From the NCBI GenBank assembly GCA_001442985.1, contig LDYB01000020.1, positions 1-64,000 on the forward strand: a DNA stretch of 64,000 bases, given 5' to 3'. Origin of the DNA: Armatimonadetes bacterium DC. GTDB lineage: Bacteria; Armatimonadota; Fimbriimonadia; Fimbriimonadales; GBS-DC. Below are positions 44,546-54,114 of this stretch, one piece after another. Under the pieces are notes generated by a model. That model was not told the DNA's origin and did not search any database. It saw only the letters and a program-made list of their open reading frames with translations. Within the stretch, counting starts at the first letter, position 1; every line of letters begins with the position of its first letter. The position numbers and the translations under genes are program-made.

Positions 44546-45946
44546 TCAGCGCTCAGCACGCTTCAGCCCCTCCAACTGGCGGTCTATCTCCACAATCTGG
44601 CGATCTATATCCTCAAGCAAAATCTCCATCCACACGCTTCCCAGGTAGGCGCGTACAATCCGATCCGACTCCTGCTCCCACTGCGAGCGCACTTCCTCCG
44701 CATACGCCAACGCCCGCTCACGCGCCGTACCCCAACGCGCAGGATATACCAGGCAGTAGCAGAGCACCGCCGCTGCCTCACGCCGTACCTCCACAGGGCG
44801 ATTCTGCGCCAAAAACGGCTCCAACGCTGACAGCCATACTGCAAACGCCTCCGGCGAGGATTGATACATCCGTCCACTATAACACCGCAACATCGCCCGC
44901 AATCCGAAGGCTTGCAACAACGGCTCTGACAGACCCCACAAAAAGCCGAGATACTCTGCTTGCTGCCGCGCGTAAGCCTGACCACCGGATTCCTCGCCCT
45001 TAAGTCGAGCCGCCTTCTCTTCTGGGGCAAAGAACCAGTAGACCAGCGCCCGTTGACGCTTCCACAACGGTAAACTCTTGTCCTGTACCCGCTGCTTCAC
45101 CCATGCTAACCGTACGGAACGCTCCTCAGGTAACTGATGATACCCCGCCTCCTCATCCAGCACCTGCAGCAGTTCCGCAGGCGGCGACACCACGCGCAAA
45201 GTCGGTTCCCGCACCACCTCCCACGCCCGCAGATACCAGCGGGAAATTTCCAGCTGGGCACGGTACAGCACATCGTCAGGCGCACTCCATCGTGGTAAGC
45301 GCCCGCAATCGGGTGTGTCGATTACCCACCAGTAATCGCTCAAGTTCTCTGACAGATACGCGGCACCAGACAAATAATCTCCCGACTTAGGAAGAGGTAC
45401 CAACTCATAGACCAGACACACCTGCCCCTCCTGCCAGATTGGCTCTGCGACGACCTCTCTCCCGTCCCTCAGGCGTTTGCACGCCACCCACAACAACGGC
45501 AACACATCCCCCGCACGCACCCGAAACGGCTTGTGGGGATTGTACCACTCTTTATGCCAGACTTTCAGCACACGTGCCTGCACTGCGTAGTAGTGTAGCT
45601 CAGGGCGAGAACCGGGGTAGGCGCGCAACACCTCGCTGTCTACCCGACGCACCGCTTCCACTTTCACCAGAGCGACATAGCCGCGCGGAGGCAGAGGCGC
45701 CTGAGGGAGGTCAGTTTGTAGCAGACGACGGGTTTCCAGATAGTCTTCGGCTTCCTTGTCGCGCTCTTCTTCGCCACTGCTGCGCGCAAGCTCCAGGATA
45801 GCTTCTTTCTGCTGTTGGAGCGCCGCTTTTTGCCGGAGCAGCTGTTCTCGCAGAGGGGCAGAGGCGCTCTTGTTCGGTTGTGCGCTGGCTCCCTGAACCC
45901 AGAACCCTATCGTGATAGTTATAATCCACAAAAGCCATTTTCTCAT
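44546..45946 (-). CDS. Secreted protein, paralogue of the downstream gene
   Basis: 466 residues from the second Met (GAGGTGA correctly spaced). Signal peptide MRKWLLWIITITIGFWVQGASA, a Gln/Lys/Glu coiled segment, then the same motifs as its neighbour (RRVDSEVLRAYP, LPLLWVACKRL, AELLQVLDEEAGYHQL, WVKQRVQDKSLPLWKRQRA, GLSEPLLQAFGLR). Tandem duplication is clear. It follows the PKD protein by about 36 nt on the same strand. Function unknown. Confidence 0.72.
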   Translation of the reverse strand: MRKWLLWIITITIGFWVQGASAQPNKSASAPLREQLLRQKAALQQQKEAILELARSSGEEERDKEAEDYLETRRLLQTDLPQAPLPPRGYVALVKVEAVRRVDSEVLRAYPGSRPELHYYAVQARVLKVWHKEWYNPHKPFRVRAGDVLPLLWVACKRLRDGREVVAEPIWQEGQVCLVYELVPLPKSGDYLSGAAYLSENLSDYWWVIDTPDCGRLPRWSAPDDVLYRAQLEISRWYLRAWEVVREPTLRVVSPPAELLQVLDEEAGYHQLPEERSVRLAWVKQRVQDKSLPLWKRQRALVYWFFAPEEKAARLKGEESGGQAYARQQAEYLGFLWGLSEPLLQAFGLRAMLRCYSGRMYQSSPEAFAVWLSALEPFLAQNRPVEVRREAAAVLCYCLVYPARWGTARERALAYAEEVRSQWEQESDRIVRAYLGSVWMEILLEDIDRQIVEIDRQLEGLKRAER

Positions 45947-45982
45947 GGTCATTCACCTCGCTGAGTATGTTTACTGCTGTGC

Positions 45983-48526
45983 TTATCGCCGAAACCTCCA
46001 TTTTATCATGCTGTTGTACGGACCGAACCCTGTCTCTGGCTGCTGTAAACTGGGGGTGTATTGGTCACTGGCGCCAGCGTTTTGATTAGCCATGTACTGC
46101 ATTGCACCGGTGACAGGATCGTAGGATGCCGTGCCGTTAAAGTTGATTTTCCAGCCGCCTGTTTGAACCACGGGTACATAGCTAAAGGGGAAGAAGTATG
46201 TGCGCATGGCAACCGAAGTGTAAAAATAGAGCGTGGGAGTCTGCGACTGCGTGCTACTAATAGTAAATGGGCCGTTTGTGGGCGGTACAACGAAGGCAGG
46301 TGAGTCACGCCAGCCGATCCGAGCCAACCAACCCCTTTCTGGCTCCTGCCCTTCTGCCACCGGTGGTATTTCTGCCCCTGGGCACTCGCTGAGCAACCGA
46401 TAGCTTTGGTAGTCTCCTCCTACTCTCATCGGTCCTCCTCTGTCGGCATACCAAGCATGGCTAATTGCATCATTCGGACATGAAAATGTATCCAGTAAAG
46501 GTGGGGGTATTTGCAGATAATAATGAAGACTGCCGTTTGGGTACCCAAAGGAACCTTCATCGAACCTCTCCACAGACTGCACAGCACCCACCTGTATCAG
46601 CGCCCGATGTGCCAGCGCTTTCTCGCATTGCCACCTATCGTTCGCACCGGAACAATCCCCTATGTCAACTCTTGGTGGCGACCACCACGGGTGAGAAATG
46701 AAAATATCGTAACGCGCCACATAGGCAGAGGTATCCCTTGTCCCTCCAATCAGCAGGTAACTTGACGCTCCTGTGCAGGGATCTCTTTCGAGAAACCATG
46801 AAAGTGTTGGATTGGTATCGACATCGCCACCTATACTTTTCGCCTCTACAACAGTTGTTGCTGCTAAGTCCCAGCTCTCCATCCACCCGAGCTTTGCCGT
46901 TACCCGCAAAACACTCAACCCTTTCTGGCTTAACGGGCATGCACTGTTTGTCCAGTAGTTCCACCAATACGCCTTCGCGCTCGTAGAGCGAACCCGTGCA
47001 TTCAATGGCCAAAGATAAGTGTTGTCTGGCACCCACCAGACCCCTCTGGGACCCCAGCCGTTACTCCAGCCTCCTCCATGCTCCTGAACCATCACCTGTC
47101 CTGTCTGCTTTATCGAGAAACCCGCCAACTGTAGCACAGGAAGGAGTTCCATCGTCCCCCATATTGGATCCACCCGCGGATACTGAATCAGGCGTTGAGT
47201 TCTCTGGTGGGTATACTCGTAAGGAAGCGTTTGACCTTTTACAGCCACACAAACAATCTGGGCGGGATACCTGGCACCTGCATGGAGATAATCATAGGGC
47301 TGAATCTGCTCCGGTGTCCAGCTGGGGTCCGCCAGCCCCTTATTCTCGCCCTCCCGAATATACTCGCGCAATGGCACATACATCGACATCGGGCTACCTA
47401 ACCGCACTGCCAAACCCACATGCACCCACATCGAGGCAGAACCTCGTCGACCATCGCTGTCCGTCACCTCCACTCGAACCAGATACCGATACAACTGCTT
47501 GTAAAAGTAGTGAACCGTGTCTGCAGTATCGTCGCGTTGACGCTCCACAACTTTGTTCGGGTCGTCGCCAAATGTCCACCTATAGGTGAAAGGGGGGGTA
47601 GGAGCATTTTCCCCGTCGCACAAGTCCAATTTCGCCGTCAGAGTAATCGTTTGCCACACTCCCGCAGGCTCAGGAGCCGCCTCCAGAGAAACCGCCAGTT
47701 CATCATCGCGCTTCACACGCGCAAAGGCGTAGGCGGTCGCCTCCCCACACGCGACCTCCGTGCCGTCCGACAGTCGCCCATAAGCTCTGACTGTGCAACT
47801 GATCCGAAAGCGTTTGCCCGCGTGCGCCGCCGTGAATAAAAATCCACCTTCGGGCCATCGCGCCCCGCCTTCCTCAGGACCCCGTTCCGTCACCCACCTA
47901 TCACCCTCTCGCCGCTCAATCTTCCAGGTATAGGTTAGACGACTGACTTCGGGATTTTCACAGTCGCCTGGCGGGTCGCCCGGTGGATAACCCGGTGGCC
48001 ACGGTTTACCCGGATCGCCAGGTGGCTTTGGCGGCATGGGCGGCTGCGGCGGATAGGGATAGGGCGGGTCGTTTGGACCTTCTGGCGGCGGATCGCCTGG
48101 TTTCTGGGGTGGTAGAACAGGTGAAGGGTCGTCCCCCACTTCAACTGGCTTATCTCCTAGTTCTGGAGCTATCATTACAATCCGTTGTGGCTCAGGGCAG
48201 TCGCAGTCGGCGTCAGCAATGCATTCCCAGGTGACCCGCTTGCCAGGACAGACAACGATACTTTGAGGTTTAATGCGGGCAACGACGCCAGAATGGACGG
48301 GGGCAGCCCAGCAGAAGCAGGCGAGAGCCAGAAGAAGACCACGCTTTCCCCTCTCGACAAGTGAACGCACAGTCAACGAAGCTTGCGCAAAAACTGCTCG
48401 CTGGTCGCTCAACAGCCTCTGCCGACATGTAGCACGGGCAACCGCCGACATCTGCCAAGCAGTAGAGGCTTTACCCTCCTCACGCGCTTCCTGACCCGCC
48501 ACGGAACCCTTGCTTATCGCTCGCAT
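45983..48526 (-). CDS. Single-pass membrane or secreted protein with PKD domain, next to an ECF sigma gene
   Basis: About 847 residues from ATG 48526, chosen because AGGAGG lies 8 nt upstream; this overlaps the sigma gene by 47 nt. A 62-residue Arg-rich N-terminal part precedes one hydrophobic segment (LLLALACFCWAAPVHSG). Then come a Pro-rich stretch (about 130-195), an Ig-like domain (about 195-290), a PKD domain (FTYRWTFGDDPNK...YRYLVRVEVTDSDG) and a large C-terminal region of unknown fold. The N-terminal tail plus one membrane span is how membrane anti-sigma factors are built, so it could sense an outside polymer and hold the sigma factor. That role is inference. Confidence 0.65.
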   Translation of the reverse strand: MRAISKGSVAGQEAREEGKASTAWQMSAVARATCRQRLLSDQRAVFAQASLTVRSLVERGKRGLLLALACFCWAAPVHSGVVARIKPQSIVVCPGKRVTWECIADADCDCPEPQRIVMIAPELGDKPVEVGDDPSPVLPPQKPGDPPPEGPNDPPYPYPPQPPMPPKPPGDPGKPWPPGYPPGDPPGDCENPEVSRLTYTWKIERREGDRWVTERGPEEGGARWPEGGFLFTAAHAGKRFRISCTVRAYGRLSDGTEVACGEATAYAFARVKRDDELAVSLEAAPEPAGVWQTITLTAKLDLCDGENAPTPPFTYRWTFGDDPNKVVERQRDDTADTVHYFYKQLYRYLVRVEVTDSDGRRGSASMWVHVGLAVRLGSPMSMYVPLREYIREGENKGLADPSWTPEQIQPYDYLHAGARYPAQIVCVAVKGQTLPYEYTHQRTQRLIQYPRVDPIWGTMELLPVLQLAGFSIKQTGQVMVQEHGGGWSNGWGPRGVWWVPDNTYLWPLNARVRSTSAKAYWWNYWTNSACPLSQKGLSVLRVTAKLGWMESWDLAATTVVEAKSIGGDVDTNPTLSWFLERDPCTGASSYLLIGGTRDTSAYVARYDIFISHPWWSPPRVDIGDCSGANDRWQCEKALAHRALIQVGAVQSVERFDEGSFGYPNGSLHYYLQIPPPLLDTFSCPNDAISHAWYADRGGPMRVGGDYQSYRLLSECPGAEIPPVAEGQEPERGWLARIGWRDSPAFVVPPTNGPFTISSTQSQTPTLYFYTSVAMRTYFFPFSYVPVVQTGGWKINFNGTASYDPVTGAMQYMANQNAGASDQYTPSLQQPETGFGPYNSMIKWRFRR

Positions 48527-49088
48527 CACCATCGCCTCCTGTTTCCACCGAGGGGCTGTCTGTCCCCTCTACCTCTATTAACGACTCAAAAGCCCGATTC
48601 GATGGGTCATAACCGAAAAACGCCACAAAACGCGCCCGCAATTCGGGCAGATACCCCCGTAAAGTGCTGGCTTTCACGCCCAGTTGACGCGCAATCGCCT
48701 CCCACGAAAACCCCTGCAAGCGCAGCTGCACCACCGCCCGCAATCGCGGCGGCAACTGCGCCACAAACGCCTCGCCGTCCACATCCCCCTGCACCTGTTC
48801 AGCAATCTCCACGCACGCGAGGCTTTCAGGCGCTTCCTCCAGCGACAGCGACGGATGGCGCTGGGCGTGGCGGTGCGCGTCGGCGGCAAGCGCCCGCAAC
48901 TTCAGGCAACACCACCGCCAGGCGTGGAGCGGGTCGGCATATTCCCACGGATAACAGGTGAAGTGGTTCACAAAGGCAATGAGGCAATCGTGCGTAAGGT
49001 CGGCAGCATCGTCGGCGCATGCAGTGAACCGACACGCGCGCCGCTGGAGATGCACGAGCCATTCGGCGTCGTCCCAATCTTCGCGCAT
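48480..49088 (-). CDS. ECF-type RNA polymerase sigma factor
   Basis: 202 residues. Region 2 shows DDAADLTHDCLIAFVNHF and region 4 LPPRLRAVVQLRLQGFSWEAIARQLGVKASTLRGYL. The last 50 residues are a low-complexity tail that overlaps the PKD-protein start. AAGGAG overlaps the stop codon of the cytochrome-like gene, so translation is coupled to it. Confidence 0.85.
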   Translation of the reverse strand: MREDWDDAEWLVHLQRRACRFTACADDAADLTHDCLIAFVNHFTCYPWEYADPLHAWRWCCLKLRALAADAHRHAQRHPSLSLEEAPESLACVEIAEQVQGDVDGEAFVAQLPPRLRAVVQLRLQGFSWEAIARQLGVKASTLRGYLPELRARFVAFFGYDPSNRAFESLIEVEGTDSPSVETGGDGDASDKQGFRGGSGSA

Positions 49089-49094
49089 CCAACC

Positions 49095-51965
49095 TCACTC
49101 CTTCGTAATCGTTTCATCCAGATTGAGCATCACATGCGCCACTATCGTGAGCGCGGCGAGGGGGGGGTCGTCTTTGCCCACGAGTTTGCGTGTCGCGTCA
49201 GGATTGGCGCGATAGCTCTGGAGCATGCGGTCGTACAGCTGGCGCAGGCGGTTCAGCTCCTGCGGTTGCGGGTAGCGTGCAGTGCAGCAGCGGAATCCGT
49301 ACTGGATGGCTTTCTCCACCGAGCCGCGCCCTGCTTTCTGCATGCGTTTCGCCAGCCCCTGCGCCGCCTCGATATACACCGGATCATTCAGCAACACGAG
49401 CGCCTGCAGCGGTGTGTTGGTGCGTGGGCGGTTGGCGGTGCAGACCTCGCGCGAGTTGGCATCAAACGCTACAAACGACGGATAGGGCGCCGAGCGTCGC
49501 CAGAAGGTGTAAATCCCGCGCCGATAGCGGTCTTCGCCCTCGCTCATCACCCAGCGGTCGGCGTTGTAGGGGATGTCCCACACGCCTTCAGGCTGATAGG
49601 GAAACACGCTCGGACCGCCAATCTTGCGGCTGAGCAGCCCTCCAATCGCGAGCGCGTTATCGCGAATCAGCTCGGCTTCGAGGCGGTGGCGCGGTCCGCG
49701 GGCGTAGAGCGCGTTTTTGGGGTCGCGTTCCAGCAGTTCGGGCGTGATGCGCGACGACTGGCGATAGGTGGAACTGGTTACAATCAGCCGGTAAATCGCC
49801 TTCATGCTCCAGCCGCGTTCCATGAACTCCACCGCCAGCCAGTCGAGCAGTTCGGGGTGCGTGGGGTAGGCGCCCTGTGTGCCGAAGTTGTCGCTGGTTT
49901 CCACAATCCCGCGCCCGAAGCACGCCTCCCACATGCGGTTGACCTGCACGCGGGCGGTGAGCGGGTTCTCACGCGACACAAGCCACTTCGCCAGCCCCAG
50001 TCGATTGCGCGGCGCATCGGGCGGCAACGGATGCAACACCGCAGGCGTGCCCGCCTCCACCTCTTCGCCCGGGTTGGTGAACTCGCCCCGAATGCGGATG
50101 GCAGCCTTCAGCGGTCCGTTTTGCGGGTTATCTTCCATCACGAGCGTGGTGGGGATTTGCGCCTCCAGCTGGCGCTTCGCCTCCTCCACCTCGTGAATCG
50201 CCAGCGCTTCGGAGCCAGAGGCGCGGATGCGGAACCGCCCCAGCACATGCTGTTTCCAGCGCTCCGACTCGAAGCGCAGAGTGAGACTCAGCACGCCTTC
50301 ACGCCGAATGCGGATAGGTTTCTCAAACAGCAAGCCCAGCGTGTGGGGTTCTTTCACGCGCGGCACAATCGCCCAGCCCTGCTCTTTTTGTGGCTCGTCG
50401 CGCACCAGCACGCCGATATTGAAACCGTCCTGTACGAAGTCGGCGAAAGCCGTGCGCAGGCGAAGGGGCTTGCCGTCTACCGCCACCGAGACCCCTGTGA
50501 GGATAAAGTTCCCGCTATCGGCGCGTCCCGAACCGCCTTTGGGGAACGCTTCGTCGGGAATCGCCTCAATCTGCACGGCACGATAAAGCCCAGCCGGCAG
50601 GCGGAGCTTGAGATGGTAAACCTCCTGAGCGGGCGCGTCACCTTCGGCTTTGAGCGAGCCGTCGGGTAGCAGTTGCAGCTGGCTTCCCTTCTCCGCTTTC
50701 GCCTCCAGCACAGAGAGCGTTCGCCATTCGGGCGGGTTCGGGTAGCGCTGGCGCAGCTGGGCAAGCTGTTTTTCAAATGCCTCCAGCTGGCGTTGTTGCT
50801 CGCGTGTGGGCGCTTTGATTTGCGCCTCCAGCCACTTCTCCTCGCTCACGCTGGCGTCGCCGACGGGATAAATCTTCGAGTTGTTGAAAAACGCCAGCAT
50901 CGCGTAGTAATCGCGCTGGGTGAAGGGGTCGTACTTGTGGTCGTGGCATCGGGCACACCCAAAGGTAATACCCAGCCACACGGTGGCGGTCGTGTCCACC
51001 CGATCCACCAGTTTCATAAAGTGCGCTTCTGCCTGATCCACGCCCCCTTCCAGATTCTGCATCGTGTTGCGGTGGAACCCTGTGGCGATGCGCTGTTCCA
51101 GCGTTGGGTTCGGCAGCAGGTCGCCCGCGATTTGCTCAATCGTGAACTGGTCAAACGGCATATCTTTGTTGAACGCCTCAATCACCCAGTCGCGGTAGCG
51201 CCAGATGGAGCGTCGGAGGTCTTTTTCGTAGCCGTCGGTGTCGGCGTAGCGGGCGAGGTCCAGCCAGATTCGCGCCTGACGCTCGCCGTAGTGGGGCGAC
51301 TGGAGCAGCCGATCCACCAGCCGCTCATAGGCGTCGGGGCGCTTGTCGCGCAGGAAGGCGTCCACCTCTTCGGGGCTGGGCGGGATGCCAATCAAATCCA
51401 GATAGACGCGCCGAATCAGCACCTCTTTGGGCGCTTCGGGCGAGGGTTGTAGCCCCTCCTGCTCCAGCCGATGCAGGATAAACGCATCAATCGGGTTGCG
51501 CACCCACGCGCGGTTTTTCACTTCGGGGATGGGCGGGCGTTGCGGCTTGAGAAACGCCCAGTGCTTGGCGTTCTCAGCGCCCTCGGGCCACTCTGCGCCT
51601 TCGTTAATCCAGCGTTTAATGGTCTCAATCTGCTCTGGGGATAGGGCGGTCATGCCTTTGGGCATGCGGGGACCTTCCGAATCGCCCGTGATTCGTTTCA
51701 CCAGCAGGCTGGCTTCGGCGTTGCCGGGGATAATCGCGGGTCCGCTGACACCACCCTTGAAGGCGTCCTCGCGGTTGGAAAGGCGCAATCCCCCGTTGCG
51801 TTTGGTGGGTCCGTGGCAGGGGAAGCACGAGGCTTTGAAGATGGGTAGTACCTCGCGGGCGAAGTCCACCTTGCGTTGCGTCGGCGCAGGCGCTTGCCAC
51901 GCCAGCCCCATCAGCAGGGCGGGCAAAACGCCGTACAACCACCCCAGCGTGACGGCGCTTTTCAT
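49095..51965 (-). CDS. PSCyt1/DUF1549/DUF1553 planctomycete-type cytochrome protein
   Basis: 956 residues. Signal peptide, then the haem-binding CFPCHG (about 53) of PSCyt1 with KRITGDSEGPRMP, DUF1549 with a second CARCHDHKYDPFTQRDYY, and a C-terminal DUF1553 (PSD1) domain with RVQVNRMWEACFGRGIVETSDNFG and NRPRTNTPLQALVLLNDP. These proteins are common in Planctomycetota and some Armatimonadota, and their function is unknown. The usual DUF1501 partner is absent; a sigma factor gene follows 6 nt later. The start is ATG 51965 after an in-frame GTG. Confidence 0.92.
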   Translation of the reverse strand: MKSAVTLGWLYGVLPALLMGLAWQAPAPTQRKVDFAREVLPIFKASCFPCHGPTKRNGGLRLSNREDAFKGGVSGPAIIPGNAEASLLVKRITGDSEGPRMPKGMTALSPEQIETIKRWINEGAEWPEGAENAKHWAFLKPQRPPIPEVKNRAWVRNPIDAFILHRLEQEGLQPSPEAPKEVLIRRVYLDLIGIPPSPEEVDAFLRDKRPDAYERLVDRLLQSPHYGERQARIWLDLARYADTDGYEKDLRRSIWRYRDWVIEAFNKDMPFDQFTIEQIAGDLLPNPTLEQRIATGFHRNTMQNLEGGVDQAEAHFMKLVDRVDTTATVWLGITFGCARCHDHKYDPFTQRDYYAMLAFFNNSKIYPVGDASVSEEKWLEAQIKAPTREQQRQLEAFEKQLAQLRQRYPNPPEWRTLSVLEAKAEKGSQLQLLPDGSLKAEGDAPAQEVYHLKLRLPAGLYRAVQIEAIPDEAFPKGGSGRADSGNFILTGVSVAVDGKPLRLRTAFADFVQDGFNIGVLVRDEPQKEQGWAIVPRVKEPHTLGLLFEKPIRIRREGVLSLTLRFESERWKQHVLGRFRIRASGSEALAIHEVEEAKRQLEAQIPTTLVMEDNPQNGPLKAAIRIRGEFTNPGEEVEAGTPAVLHPLPPDAPRNRLGLAKWLVSRENPLTARVQVNRMWEACFGRGIVETSDNFGTQGAYPTHPELLDWLAVEFMERGWSMKAIYRLIVTSSTYRQSSRITPELLERDPKNALYARGPRHRLEAELIRDNALAIGGLLSRKIGGPSVFPYQPEGVWDIPYNADRWVMSEGEDRYRRGIYTFWRRSAPYPSFVAFDANSREVCTANRPRTNTPLQALVLLNDPVYIEAAQGLAKRMQKAGRGSVEKAIQYGFRCCTARYPQPQELNRLRQLYDRMLQSYRANPDATRKLVGKDDPPLAALTIVAHVMLNLDETITKE

Positions 51966-51974
51966 CACAGAATT

Positions 51975-51980
51975 ATTTTA
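51975..51980 (-). promoter_or_regulatory. -10 box TAAAAT of the cytochrome-sigma operon
   Basis: TAAAAT with 9 nt to ATG 51965; a near-leaderless start for a block that may run to the PKD and paralogue genes. Confidence 0.45.
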
Positions 51981-52056
51981 CACCACCTGCGCCAATTTTC
52001 CTGCCAACTTACGGGTCGAATCTGCTCCAAAAGTCGATGCGCGGCGAATTGCTCAT

Positions 52057-53979
52057 TCAGTGAGCAGTCCAGCGCCAGACGATAATGTCATCATCGCCCC
52101 AAGGTGGGGGCTCGATGCGAACTCGCAAAGTGGTGCAAGGCACCCGATGCCCGTAGCGCGGGGAGTACCAGCCCACCTCCGGCGAATCTCCTTTGCCCTG
52201 CACAAGCGCGCTCTCTGCACCTGCGGGCAGCCCCTCCACCGTGAGCCGACACACCGTCTCCCCGTCTGAAATGAGCCAGCCGTTCTCTGCAGGTTGCACC
52301 GTCCAGCGAGGGTGGAAATGCCAGTACCAGGTGGCACGGGAACCCCTATCTACAGTGATGGTGTCGCGGATTTCCAGCGTATCTCCCTGCAGGCGCACCG
52401 TGCGTGTATGCTTGTCAGGCAGATAGCCATCGTGCGTGCCTTCCACCATCCCTGCCGTGAGGTCAGAAGAGGTGAATGACGCTCTCGCCTTATGCCCCCA
52501 CAGGAACGGTCCCAGAATCTCCGATTGGTTGTGGTCATCTATCTGCACGGTGTTATGCGCCGCAGTGCCACGAAAGTGGTCGCGCCACGCGGGGTCTTCG
52601 TGGTAGGCGTAAGTGCCTGTGTCAATCAGCAGCGGCTTGCCATCCAGCGACGCCCACACAGAAAGCGCGTCGGCGTGCCCGTGCGCCGCGAGGCTCCCTA
52701 ACCCCAGCGGACCTGCATCGAAAAGTACCTGCCAGCGCGGGCTATGCAACACGGCATAGCCGCCATCGGGATAAAGCCGCGACTCAGTCAGGCGCGATCC
52801 TGCTGTCGCTGGCGTCCCAAACAGCCAGCATGTCAACGAGTCGTCCGCCTCGTGATAGGCTGGCGGCGGCTCGCATTCCAACAGCGCCGCCAGCACCCGC
52901 CCCACCACCCGATGGCGATCCGCGGACTCACTCCAGAGCGGTACGACCGTGCCCTCATCCTCGTCGCCCACCTGCGGCACATAGCCTGAGGCGTCCATCA
53001 CATTCCGCACGAACTCGATGCTGTGCATCAATCGTTCCCGAACAGCGTCGGGCATCGACTGCAGTCGGTAAGCGTGCAGATAAAACTCCCACACGAACGG
53101 CAGGTAGCCAAATGCCTGCTCGGCGTTCACCCCATCTGGGTAAAACTGGCGCAATGCTTCGCGCTCCAGAATCGCGTAACCAACCCTGCGCCAGCGCAGT
53201 GCAAGGCGGCATTCGGGCAGCAGGTTCCCCAGCACTGCCAGCGCGGCGACTTCCCCGATCAGGTGGTTGTTCGCCGACGAGCCAGGCGAAAGGTGGCGCT
53301 CAATATATTCCCCGTGCTGAATCAGCGCCCCGCCCAGTTTGGGCAGGGTGGGCTGTAGAGGGGCGTAGTCGGCTAACAGGCGCAGGCAGTAGAACCACAC
53401 CAGCACGCGAATGGCATGCTCCAGCGCACTCGTCCAGTGAATGCCCCAGCCGCGGGGGTTGCGCTTTATCCAGTCCAGCCACCACGCGAGACACTTTTCG
53501 GCGTAGCGTGGGTCGCCCGTAAGCGCGTAGGCTTGCGCCAGCCGCAAGAGGGGTTGATGGCGCGAGAGTTCCCATACATACTTCACGCCGCCTGCAATAT
53601 CATTTCGGCGATAGTCAACCTGCTTTGCGGGGGCTTCGATCCAGTCTTTGCCCAAAAGATAGTTGCGGTTCCAGCAGGGGGGGTCGTCTAACTGCACGGG
53701 GTAGCCAAACAGTGTCCATTTGCCCTGCATCAGCGCGTTGGCTTCCGAAATTAAGCGTTCGCGCTCGGCGTCGGGCATCGCATGGGGGTGCAGAGACAGC
53801 TGTTGCACCAGTGCTTCGAGCCACTGAGGTGCGTTGAAGCCATAGCGCTGCCATGTGGCTTCGGGCGGCTCTTTGGGCAACGGCGCAAGGCGTTCCCGAA
53901 TCGCACGAAGCGCGCGTGTAGCGATTTCATGGAGGCTCATCGCCCGCAGGCGTCTCACCTTCCACCGCCAGCTACTCAT
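52057..53979 (-). CDS. Heparinase II/III-like polysaccharide lyase
   Basis: 640 residues from ATG 53979. An N-terminal (alpha/alpha) toroid (WGIHWTSALEHAIRVLVWFY; SSANNHLIGEVAAL) is followed by the heparinase II/III C-terminal beta-sandwich (GHADALSVWASLDGKPLLIDTGTYAY; FRGTAAHNTVQIDDHNQSE). The family breaks acidic polysaccharides and is frequent in exopolysaccharide loci. No signal peptide is evident. TACAAT lies 9 nt before the ATG. It diverges from the methyltransferase gene that begins the sugar locus. Confidence 0.9.
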   Translation of the reverse strand: MSSWRWKVRRLRAMSLHEIATRALRAIRERLAPLPKEPPEATWQRYGFNAPQWLEALVQQLSLHPHAMPDAERERLISEANALMQGKWTLFGYPVQLDDPPCWNRNYLLGKDWIEAPAKQVDYRRNDIAGGVKYVWELSRHQPLLRLAQAYALTGDPRYAEKCLAWWLDWIKRNPRGWGIHWTSALEHAIRVLVWFYCLRLLADYAPLQPTLPKLGGALIQHGEYIERHLSPGSSANNHLIGEVAALAVLGNLLPECRLALRWRRVGYAILEREALRQFYPDGVNAEQAFGYLPFVWEFYLHAYRLQSMPDAVRERLMHSIEFVRNVMDASGYVPQVGDEDEGTVVPLWSESADRHRVVGRVLAALLECEPPPAYHEADDSLTCWLFGTPATAGSRLTESRLYPDGGYAVLHSPRWQVLFDAGPLGLGSLAAHGHADALSVWASLDGKPLLIDTGTYAYHEDPAWRDHFRGTAAHNTVQIDDHNQSEILGPFLWGHKARASFTSSDLTAGMVEGTHDGYLPDKHTRTVRLQGDTLEIRDTITVDRGSRATWYWHFHPRWTVQPAENGWLISDGETVCRLTVEGLPAGAESALVQGKGDSPEVGWYSPRYGHRVPCTTLRVRIEPPPWGDDDIIVWRWTAH

Positions 53980-53988
53980 CGGAAAGGG

Positions 53989-53994
53989 ATTGTA
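53989..53994 (-). promoter_or_regulatory. -10 box TACAAT of the heparinase-like gene
   Basis: TACAAT with 9 nt to ATG 53979; no ribosome site. Confidence 0.55.
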
Positions 53995-54102
53995 CCCGAG
54001 GCAACCCTTTGGCACAGATGGCGAACTGGATAGGGATGCAACTCACGCCCTTTGCTCTCTGCAGGGCAGGCAGCTTCCGAACCAACTGCCCGAGTCAAGG
54101 GG

Positions 54103-54108
54103 TACAAT
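54103..54108 (+). promoter_or_regulatory. -10 box TACAAT of a methyltransferase gene
   Basis: TACAAT only 6 nt before the ATG at 54115, so the mRNA would begin at the start codon. Confidence 0.6.
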
Positions 54109-54114
54109 TGGAGT

